From contig PXYW01000026.1 of NCBI GenBank assembly GCA_003023695.1, forward strand, positions 1 to 39,270: DNA of 39,270 bases. Direction: 5' to 3'. The stretch's first letter is position 1, and each line of letters starts with the position of its first letter. This document shows positions 32,349-39,270 of this stretch, piece by piece. The notes under the pieces are model-generated. The model was not told where the DNA came from. It was given only the letters and a program-made list of their open reading frames with translations, and did no database searches. The DNA is from Sulfobacillus benefaciens (GTDB lineage Bacteria > Bacillota > Sulfobacillia > Sulfobacillales > Sulfobacillaceae). A program made the translations under genes and the position numbers.

Positions 32349-34294
32349 TAAGGGTCCTCCTGTTGCAGCCATTGTCTTAAAGATAATGGGTTTTGCTGTG
32401 GAGCAGTGTTCCAAAGGCTCAAGATCTGTTGACGCAAATGGGGAGTCAAACTTCCCAGGCTCGGTACATATCCCTGCTGAATTTGTCGCACCAGGCGATG
32501 TTGTTGAAGCGGTTGAGGCGCTAGTGCCACCAATGCTGTTAATAGCAGGGTGCGGGACGAGGTATTAGGTTCCGTCCATCGGAGTACCGCAATCATGGCA
32601 TTGGCTAATGTTTCAGGAGCAGAGGTTCCTGTAATGGGATCGATAGGTCGTGTGTAGGGATGAACTTCGCTCCACAGTATTAAATTGGAGGCCGATACTA
32701 CATGTGTGATCACTGGAGACGGAGCTAGTTCAATCCGTAAAATTTGAGGACGCATTTCTTTGAGCAGTTGATAAGCGTATTCATAAGGGGCCAGTCCTGC
32801 CAATATTTCCTGTGTCTGCCGGGGACGCCCAGGGCGGGTCCACACCGTAAACCCATGAAAGTCATGAGGAGAAAGCGGTGCGGCAACCCAATAGCTGGTC
32901 TTGGAGACCGCAACCCAATGCTGTTTCCTAGCCTTAAATGTTGTTAAAACAACGTCGTTAGACGCCAGTCCAGTCACAGTAAGCAAGATCCTAGTACTGG
33001 AAGCGCTCCAAGGAACGGGGAGCCAGTTTCCGGCGCCGGCAATATAGAGATGGCCAGAGCCGATAGCCACGGTGTTGTAGACGGACCCAAGTTCCCACGG
33101 AGGATATGGGAGAGTGGAGGGCTGTGGCAACAGATGGCCTGTGTATCCTATTTTCAGGTGGACTGGTGTCTCGATGTTTGGCCAGTGAATATGCCAAATC
33201 ATGTTGGAGCTATTCCTTACCAAACCGGGTATTTGCGAAAACAGTATGGGATGACCATTAACGGTGACGCTCGTTACACGCAATCCAGCGTTTAACTCAA
33301 ATTTCACCATTTTATCACCCGGGTTGACGACAATTGCGGACCAATGTGCTCGTAAGGAACCATTCTTGGCTTCGATAACTACCGTAGCCTGGCTTTCATG
33401 GACGGCCATCGGCGTGGTGACTGCTGTACTCCATTCGGTTGGCGCTAGGCGTTGCGACAATTGATATTGTCTTGCCCCCACCACCAGTATGGAAAAACCT
33501 AAAAGAGCCTGGAGCCAAAAATCTTTAGGTTTACCCGAAGAGGCATAGTGAGTATATGGAGTGTGTTTAGCCCAGAGGATCCACTGCATTCCCACTACAC
33601 TATAAAACAACCGATTGAGCCATAACCAGCCGCTGACTCCCGGTGATGCGACTAGTCCGGGCGGAAGCGCTAACCCTAAGCTTAAGAATCCGGGAAATGG
33701 ATTCCAAAACGGTAAATGGGGAAGCCAGCCGACAAACAGGGAAATTTTGTATTCCCAAAACGCAATGATTAGCGCGATAACGATAGCCAGAGGGTAGTAC
33801 CATGAGGGATTGCCGATGCGATATCTTAACCATAGAAAGAAGCCGGTCACTAAAATTAAGCTGGGAGCAGTTAATGCGATGAACCATGCGGTCCACCCCA
33901 AACCAATCCAGGTGTCTGTGCCAGCAATTAACGTGACCGCAATCCAACCCAGGACACCTACTACAATAACAAAGCCGATGCCCACAGCGACAAAGCCTAA
34001 AGCTCTACCTACAATATAGGTGCTGCGGGGTACGGGACGAGACCACCAGGCAACTTCTTGTTCTGGCTTTTGACCTAAGTGTCCAATGAGAAGAACTAAG
34101 GCAAAAGGCGCAGAAGCATAACTGATGGCATACATTTGTACTTGGGCGTCTCCCGCAGTAGGCGATCCAATGGCTGCAATAGCTGATAATATGGTTAAAA
34201 TGCTCAGCAACGCCAATTCTAATCGACCCAATGGATCGCGCCATGTCATCTTCCAGGTATTTACCGCGATGACTCTGATTTGGCTTACTTTCAT
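32348..34294 (-). CDS. ABC-2 permease fused to an M1-peptidase-like extracytoplasmic domain
   Basis: A 648-residue protein. Residues 1-300 hold about seven transmembrane helices of the ABC-2 type (ALLSILTILSAIAAI, FALVLLIGHLG, IVVGVLGWIAVTLI and others). Residues 310-640 are extracytoplasmic and beta-rich: WSAIVVNPGDKMVKFELNAG, VTVNGHPILFSQ, GSGHLYIAGAGNWLPVP. This resembles the N-terminal beta-sandwich domain found in ABC permease/M1 aminopeptidase fusions, but no HExxH zinc motif is present, so no peptidase activity is expected. GGGAGG is 9 bases before ATG 34294, which overlaps the upstream ATPase stop (ATGA). Substrate is unknown. Confidence 0.7.
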   Translation of the reverse strand: MKVSQIRVIAVNTWKMTWRDPLGRLELALLSILTILSAIAAIGSPTAGDAQVQMYAISYASAPFALVLLIGHLGQKPEQEVAWWSRPVPRSTYIVGRALGFVAVGIGFVIVVGVLGWIAVTLIAGTDTWIGLGWTAWFIALTAPSLILVTGFFLWLRYRIGNPSWYYPLAIVIALIIAFWEYKISLFVGWLPHLPFWNPFPGFLSLGLALPPGLVASPGVSGWLWLNRLFYSVVGMQWILWAKHTPYTHYASSGKPKDFWLQALLGFSILVVGARQYQLSQRLAPTEWSTAVTTPMAVHESQATVVIEAKNGSLRAHWSAIVVNPGDKMVKFELNAGLRVTSVTVNGHPILFSQIPGLVRNSSNMIWHIHWPNIETPVHLKIGYTGHLLPQPSTLPYPPWELGSVYNTVAIGSGHLYIAGAGNWLPVPWSASSTRILLTVTGLASNDVVLTTFKARKQHWVAVSKTSYWVAAPLSPHDFHGFTVWTRPGRPRQTQEILAGLAPYEYAYQLLKEMRPQILRIELAPSPVITHVVSASNLILWSEVHPYTRPIDPITGTSAPETLANAMIAVLRWTEPNTSSRTLLLTALVALAPQPLQQHRLVRQIQQGYVPSLGSLTPHLRQQILSLWNTAPQQNPLSLRQWLQQEDP

Positions 34295-35160
34295 GATAAC
34301 TGGCCTCCCGGGGACCTGGTGAACCATAAATACGCATCGAGCATGTCCGGTGATCGCGGCTCAGCCCCAGATGGGGGAACTTCGGCCAAAATCCAGCGTA
34401 ATTTGCCCTGTTTTCTACCGCTATCGATGGAATAAACATCTACGTCGTGATTGCTGGCAAATGAATGTCCCTGAGCTAGTGCTAAAAACTCTGGAACCTG
34501 TCCGGAGAAAGTGATGTGCCCCTTTTCTAATAGCAAAATCGCATCCGTATAGGATTCCACTTCTGTCAGCAAATGAGTGGAAACCATGATGTGTGAAGGA
34601 CTTTCAGGTAATTGTCGAAAACGAGACAACTGTTGCCAAAAGGTTAACCGTTCCCTAGGGTCAAGCCCGGCGGTGGGTTCATCAAATAGCATCAGTGACA
34701 CACGCCTAATCCACATGGTGGCCAGGGCGACTTGGCGGCGTTCGGTTTGCCCTAACTGGCCTCCAAGTTTATTTGCAAGTGAGGACAGGTCCAGATACTC
34801 TATGATGTGCTCAATCTCATCCTGTAGAGACTTGTCGGAAGACGATGAATCAGAATGCAGGATGGGATCCCAAAGGCGGGTACGGTATAAAAATTGCCTG
34901 ACCGTCAGGGTATGAAAAATTCCCGGAAATTGGGGAACGTAGCCAATTTTCTTCCGCGCCATAGTGAGATCGCGGGGAGCTTCAACCGTTCCCGAATGCC
35001 GGGGCAAAATTCCGGACATTAAGCGCATTAACGTGCTCTTCCCAGCACCGTTTGGGCCGATAAGGGCGGTAATCCCGGGGCTAATATCAAAATTGGCGTG
35101 ATCAACCAGCCATCTTTGATGGACCCTATATCCCAAATTTCGTATCTGCCATGGGTTCAT
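34291..35160 (-). CDS. ABC transporter ATP-binding protein
   Basis: A 289-residue ATPase. ALIGPNGAGKSTLMRLMSGI is the Walker A region, IGYVPQFPG the Q-loop, LFDEPTAGLDPRERL Walker B with D-loop, and VSTHLLTEVE the H-loop. The signature is degenerate: LGGQLGQTERRQVALA instead of LSGGQ. After the ATPase core, a C-terminal tail of about 60 residues ends RSPDMLDAYLWFTRSPG; the neighbouring ATPase ends with a similar tail. ATG 35160 overlaps the previous stop (ATGA) and has GAGG 10 bases upstream. It pairs with the second ATPase to drive the two permeases. Confidence 0.88.
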   Translation of the reverse strand: MNPWQIRNLGYRVHQRWLVDHANFDISPGITALIGPNGAGKSTLMRLMSGILPRHSGTVEAPRDLTMARKKIGYVPQFPGIFHTLTVRQFLYRTRLWDPILHSDSSSSDKSLQDEIEHIIEYLDLSSLANKLGGQLGQTERRQVALATMWIRRVSLMLFDEPTAGLDPRERLTFWQQLSRFRQLPESPSHIMVSTHLLTEVESYTDAILLLEKGHITFSGQVPEFLALAQGHSFASNHDVDVYSIDSGRKQGKLRWILAEVPPSGAEPRSPDMLDAYLWFTRSPGGQLS

Positions 35161-36020
35161 TGGAGAGGGACCTCGGAACAATTTGCCATCAGCCATAAAT
35201 ATCCGTCATTTGCTGTCGGCTCCAGAGGTTCCCATCCTGGTTGAGGCTTATCCGCAAAAACCTTGATTCTTCCGCCAGGCATGGGTGCCCATAATAGCCC
35301 CTCCCGAAGTCTTTCGGTAACCATGGGGTTGGGAATGCGAAAAACGTGATTTCTTGCTGTTGCAGCGAGATCAGAATAGGTGGTGGCTTTCACAAGTTGA
35401 CCACCTCGTAACAATACGATGCGGTTCGGCAGGGAAATGGCGTCTTCTACCACTTGGGTTGTTATGATGAGACGGCGTGTTGCCACCATTTGATTGATGA
35501 GCTGATACAAATGAGCTTGTTCCTTAGGGTCTAAGCCTAATGTGGGTTCATCCCAAATTAGCCACGGGGCCCGGCTTAACAAAGATCCAGCAATTAATGC
35601 GCGCCGTCTCATACCACCGGAAAAGCTTTTAAGGCGTCTTTCCATCCCTGCGTCCAAATGCACTTGGTGTGCTGCCCAAAGGGTGCGGTCACGCACCTCT
35701 GATGGTTGATAGTCATCCAATACTGCAAGTTCTGTCAGGTATTCCCCTAAGGTGAGTTCACTTGGCAGCCAATTATCTTGCGGCACATACGAAAACAATT
35801 TCCGCGCAACCAAGGGAGTTTTTTGAATTTCAACGCCATCTACATCAATTTTTCCTTGCTGAATCGGCGCTAGTCCTAATAATGCCAATATGACAGAGGT
35901 TTTTCCGGATCCGTGAGGTCCTAGAATACATGTCGAATCATCGATGACTAGCGATAAGTCGTGGATCGCATTAGATGACGTTCCCGGATATCGGACCACA
36001 AGGTCAGAGAGTAAGATCAT
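35157..36020 (-). CDS. ABC transporter ATP-binding protein
   Basis: A 287-residue ATPase, first gene of the exporter operon. CILGPHGSGKTSVILALLGL is Walker A, FSYVPQDNWLPSELT the Q-loop, LKSFSGGMRRRALIAGSLLS an intact signature, LIWDEPTLGLDPKEQ Walker B; the H-loop reads TTQVVEDA, so the usual switch His is Gln. The C-terminal tail ends TANDGYLWLMANCSEVP, echoing the DAYLWF tail of the partner. GGAGG is 6 bases before the ATG at 36018-36020. Operon order is ATPase-ATPase-permease-permease, all with stop-start overlaps. Confidence 0.88.
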   Translation of the reverse strand: MILLSDLVVRYPGTSSNAIHDLSLVIDDSTCILGPHGSGKTSVILALLGLAPIQQGKIDVDGVEIQKTPLVARKLFSYVPQDNWLPSELTLGEYLTELAVLDDYQPSEVRDRTLWAAHQVHLDAGMERRLKSFSGGMRRRALIAGSLLSRAPWLIWDEPTLGLDPKEQAHLYQLINQMVATRRLIITTQVVEDAISLPNRIVLLRGGQLVKATTYSDLAATARNHVFRIPNPMVTERLREGLLWAPMPGGRIKVFADKPQPGWEPLEPTANDGYLWLMANCSEVPLQ

Positions 36021-36317
36021 CTCAGTCCTCCATAAACAGCGGATAAAAATTTCTCACTTCTATTCGACAATATACCATGAGATGATCAAATGGCATTCAC
36101 TCAGGACCACCACATTTTGACACCATCACAATCTAACCAGAGAATTAATGATGTCAGTATTTTTGTGCCAAAATGAAAACACTCTATGCGGATTGTTTCT
36201 GTGGGGTATGCCGTTTGCGAACTTCTCTATATACACGAAAAACAACCCTGTGATAATGCGGTCTCTGCCTAAAATGAAAAACGTTGTGCTCAGGAGCAAT
36301 CGACGAAGGATGCGCAC
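36021..36317. other. intergenic region upstream of the ABC operon
   Basis: No gene is supported; short frames here have no ribosome sites. An AT-rich TATATT at about 36069-36074 on the minus strand may be part of the ABC operon promoter, but no convincing -35 is paired with it. Confidence 0.35.
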
Positions 36318-37031
36318 ATGCCGCCTGTGACGGTTTACAGCACCGATAGATCTGTGAACCCCGCAAAGTGGTTGTTCTTTGGCCTTGTGATTAAACGAGA
36401 TGGCCGTGTGGTCATCATCGCAGTCTTGGAAGGAAAGGTGAATTATTGGGTGTTAGATAAGTCACTACCGTACTTCAACGTCACTATGAAACGGCGGTCA
36501 GGCGTGCCCATTGTCGTCCATAAGCTTCCCCCCGGGTTTGCCTTTAGGTGGTTTGCACCTGGAGACGAAATCTCGTGGGCCGGTATTGAGACGTCTGTGG
36601 GGGAATTTCAGACCGAAGCACAAGCCCTCGAATACTTTCAGCAGCGATATCTACCAAATATCGAGGAACTAACGCGGCGATTAGTGTTTGTGCGTACATC
36701 AAACGGTGACGTGGTGGGCACCGTCACCAGTTGGTGGGACGATACCGGGGACCGGCGAGATCCTTCTCTTCACTGGTTAGCGGTGAGAAGTGAGTATCAG
36801 GGATTAGGCCTTGGCAAAGCGTTGGTGGCCGAATGCCTTACCCGATTAGCCTGGTTGGAAGGGGATCGAGCAATCTTTCTTCACACCCAAACCTGGAGCC
36901 ATCGAGCGATTGCCATCTACTTGAAAGCGGGATTTGAGTTCGTCGCACACGACTCTTTTGGGGGATAACAAAACGATTACGAGCAAGCGATACCGCTATT
37001 GAGAACGGTTCTGCCGCGGCTGGTACGTTAA
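36318..37031 (+). pseudogene. GNAT family acetyltransferase interrupted by an in-frame stop
   Basis: The first 216 codons contain a GNAT core: LVFVRTSNGDVVGTVTSWWD, LHWLAVRSEYQGLGLGKALV with the acetyl-CoA loop QGLGLGKA, FLHTQTWSHRAIAIYLKAGF and FVAHDSFGG. The frame stops at TAA 36966-36968, but the following 20 codons in the same frame read QNDYEQAIPLLRTVLPRLVR before another TAA (37029-37031), and GNATs of this type usually continue 'FGG-x-NDYEQAI'. This implies a nonsense mutation near the C-terminus, which may only shorten the protein by 21 residues. The start is uncertain: ATG 36318 has GAAGGA upstream, while domain homology begins only near residue 57. Confidence 0.6.
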
Positions 37032-37040
37032 GACGTATTT

Positions 37041-37088
37041 CGCCATAAGTAGGGATATGGTAACGATTCGTGAATTTTCCGCCATAAG
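37041..37088 (+). repeat. direct repeat CGCCATAAG
   Basis: TTTCGCCATAAG (37038-37049) and TTCCGCCATAAG (37077-37088) are 39 bases apart in a gene-free stretch. Short repeats like these occur near the ends of some insertion sequences, but no transposase is attached. Confidence 0.35.
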
Positions 37089-37231
37089 CCAGGTTTTGGT
37101 AATAAGGTGGTTTCTGCTTCGACAACCGTTATCAAGGCGAGAACTCACAAAATATTCGCTACGCCCACCCGTGTAACATGTCTGCGCGGTCTATGTACTG
37201 CGATGCGTAAACCAGTAGGTTCTCGCAAGAG

Positions 37232-37576
37232 CTAGCGTGCCGCGTTTCTTGCAATTAAATAAGACCCAGGTAACCCGAATACAGCAATGAGGAGGAGCCC
37301 TAACCCTATCGACGTCCAGTCGATAGGGTAGCGCCATCGCTGCCGCAAGTGCCAGTCTCCTAACCCTTCATAAACAATCAGGGCTGTCGTCCACAATACA
37401 ACTCCAGCATATGTTGAGACGCGCACATCTCGGGACACACGACTGCTCGCATACACGAGTACAACAAGCACCAATGCCCAGACTCCATATGTCATGACTT
37501 TAGACCAATTGATCGAGCTCACCCCTAAAATGATACCTAAAAGTATTGCGCACAGAAACCACGACCATTTAGGCAT
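37232..37576 (-). CDS. hypothetical membrane protein
   Basis: A 114-residue protein with four predicted helices: WFLCAILLGIILGVSS, VMTYGVWALVLVVLVYASS, STYAGVVLWTTALIVYEGL and SIGLGLLLIAVFGLPGSYLI. There is no signal for a known family. The ATG at 37574-37576 is chosen because AGGAGGGG lies 7 bases upstream; the frame extends to 37684 without support. No neighbours suggest a function. Confidence 0.7.
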   Translation of the reverse strand: MPKWSWFLCAILLGIILGVSSINWSKVMTYGVWALVLVVLVYASSRVSRDVRVSTYAGVVLWTTALIVYEGLGDWHLRQRWRYPIDWTSIGLGLLLIAVFGLPGSYLIARNAAR

Positions 37577-37931
37577 AAGGGTTCCCCTCCTAAAATAAAA
37601 AGCCAAATGCAAAAAGGACTTAGTGGATATGTAGGCGAAATGTTGTAATGTTCCCAAAATAGCAGAACGGTGGATTGAACGCAATAAAGCTACGCACTTC
37701 GATCATGGCTCTATTGATGCCGGTTGGGTTGTTGAATATTGAAACCTCGACAACGGCACTCGCGGCGCTAATTCCGCCACAAGTTTGCCTAGCAACACCT
37801 TAGTATCTTGACTTTCGCATCCAGGATTAACAACAAATTTTGATCCCGCAAAAACGCCAAAAACCGAATGAACACTGGGTTTTTTGGTATCATTAGGTGC
37901 CATCCAAATTCACCAAAAATGGAGTGTTGTC
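37577..37931. other. intergenic stretch before the IS relic
   Basis: A 66-codon minus-strand frame (37703-37903) contains SVFGVFAGSKFVVNPGCESQ but has no usable ribosome site and no recognised relative. I see nothing else. Confidence 0.35.
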
Positions 37932-38940
37932 ATGCGGGCGACCACGTCAGAAATCAATAAACACCCGTATTCGATCGACTCGATTGTATTCGATGTCATG
38001 CAGACCTTCAAGCTGAATTCCATTGTCCGGTATACACGGTTTGAGAAGCAGGAGGGATACCCAGTCATGGAAGTCTTGGCACTCCTGATCATGTGATGTT
38101 AAGCACTGTCAATGGTTTCTTTCACAGCGAGTTTCACGCGATCACCACCATGAAAAAGGATACCGTGTATCGCCTAAAGAACCACGAGGGAGTCCCGTGG
38201 CGCACGATTTTGTATGGAATCGCCAAGTGGTTCCAGCAGATGGTCAGTCCGAACTAGACCGTGGCCGCCCATGCGACCTTCATCCTCGATGACACCACCG
38301 ACCGCCGAGTCGGTCGGCACCTAGAAAACGTCTCCTAGTCTTCGATCATGTGATCGGGAAAACTCTGTTGGGGTTTAAACACCTCGTGTTGGGCTTCTTT
38401 GATGGCACGACCTTTATCCCGCTTGATTTCAGTATTCATGCAGAAAAGCGCTTGCGGGGGGCGCAAGCGCCAGGAGCAATATTGGAAAACCTGCCACCCC
38501 GGAGGTCCGGGATCCGTCCGGCGCAAGGAATGCGCCGGAGACAAAATTACCCAAGCGATTGCCATGGTCAAGCGGGCCGTCAAGAACGTGTTTCCGGCAC
38601 ACTATGTGTTGGCCGAGAGTTGGTTCAGCAGTAAGGGATTCATCCAGGCGATCCGGCAGATCAAACACGGCGCCCTCCACGATCATCTGTGGGGTGCGTA
38701 ATGACAAGCGATAGTATCTGTACCATGGGAACACGGTGAACGCCCAGGCCCTCCTGGCGATCCTGAAAAAAGCGGGCAACGCTCAGCGTTGCCCCAAACT
38801 GAACACCCGCCATTATGAGGTGGTGGTGCACTACGACGATGTCGGGGAGGTCCAATTGTACGTGTGCCGCTTCCCGTACCAAAAACAGTGGCGCGTGTTT
38901 CTGTCCACGGACACCACGTGCGGCGCATTGAGTAGAACGT
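37932..38940 (+). pseudogene. decayed IS4-type DDE transposase
   Basis: A transposase relic spread over all forward frames with several stops and frameshifts. Readable pieces in order are VYRLKNHEGVPWRTILYGIA (about 38167), TFILDDTTDRRVG (about 38280, first catalytic Asp region), LLGFKHLVLGFFDGTTFIPL (about 38369), AIAMVKRAVKNVFPAHYVLA then ESWFSSKGFIQAIRQIK (about 38560-38670, second Asp replaced in 'ESWF'), and VQLYVCRFPYQKQWRVFLST then DTT (about 38850). The order matches IS4-superfamily transposases whose pieces read 'DDT...', 'GF.klvLglfDG', 'vLaDSWF' and 'TTNT'. The C-terminal Glu region is not seen. A GCGCTTGC / GCAAGCGC inverted repeat lies at about 38448-38468. Confidence 0.65.
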
Positions 38941-39270
38941 TATCAATGCCTTTTCCGGTTGTTACATCCCATTCCTCTAGCCACGTAGCAATCCCGGCAA
39001 CGCTGTAGATCCATTGTCTGCGAGGGTATTAGTTTCCATGTGTCCTAAAAAAGCTACAATAGTAAATGACAGCTAAATCGTCGTGTATGGTGCTTTGTGG
39101 GAGCACTTGACTCTAAGTAGATCTCACGTTCAGAAACTGGTCCAACGTCAACTTTCTTCTGATGGGGAAGTCGGAGCTTACCACTCGTGGCCTGCGGACG
39201 CCACCAGCAACAGGTACTCACGGCTCTCTGGAACGAGTTTGGCGAGGCGCTCTGGACGATTCCTGGATTT
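38941..39270. other. unassigned right end of window
   Basis: No gene is supported. The last 65 bases are open in one plus frame (QQVLTALWNEFGEALWTIPG) and may be the edge of another transposase or gene that continues outside. Confidence 0.3.

Noticed and set aside
1..39270. CRISPR array or phage region
   Set aside because: No regularly spaced repeats, Cas genes, integrase, capsid or terminase genes were seen.

Overview
The window reads as chromosomal DNA of a Gram-positive (Firmicutes-type) bacterium, probably an acidophilic Sulfobacillus-like lineage outside the Bacilli; that placement is inference from gene content. Supporting signs are strong AGGAGG ribosome sites with frequent GTG/TTG starts, a cyclic-di-AMP receptor of the DarA type, TrmK, an RNase P RNA with type A-like features, lysine synthesis through a DapL-type aminotransferase plus DapA, a DsrE-family sulfur protein and a selenium-binding/methanethiol oxidase protein. 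No rRNA, CRISPR array or prophage is visible.

Left part (1-13.7 kb), mostly housekeeping: a 5'-truncated NCS1 permease, a DsrE protein, a TPR protein convergent with PEP carboxylase (ppc), darA, folE, a HisA-like protein lacking both catalytic Asp residues, a methyltransferase, a DUF190-crcB-crcB fluoride-exporter operon, a DagK-type lipid kinase, a Nudix hydrolase and an MFS-acyltransferase fusion.

Accessory island (13.7-18.6 kb): nested scraps of IS256, IS66 and IS4 (Tn5-like) elements; then a minus-strand set (GNAT, a small E1-like 'leader-binding/cyclodehydratase' protein, a broken FMN reductase) facing a plus-strand set (a 44-residue acidic, Cys-ended small peptide, an attenuator-like hairpin, a methyltransferase-like protein and a GT-B-like protein cut off by an ISL3 scrap). 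This looks like an IS-eroded peptide natural product (RiPP) locus and is the best candidate for something undescribed.

Middle (18.6-31.4 kb): selenium-binding protein with a strong terminator; a tRNA operon (Asn, Met, Val) behind a near-consensus promoter; tdk-trmK-rnhA; rnpB; small Cys-rich ORFs; an acyl-CoA block (TetR, IclR, two acyl-CoA dehydrogenases); dapL, dapA and murI for cell-wall and lysine precursors.

Right part (31.4-39.3 kb): a four-gene ABC exporter operon (two ATPases, one permease fused to an M1-peptidase-like extracytoplasmic domain, one short permease) with overlapping stops and starts, a GNAT gene broken by an in-frame stop, a small membrane protein, and a decayed IS4-type transposase running towards the window end.
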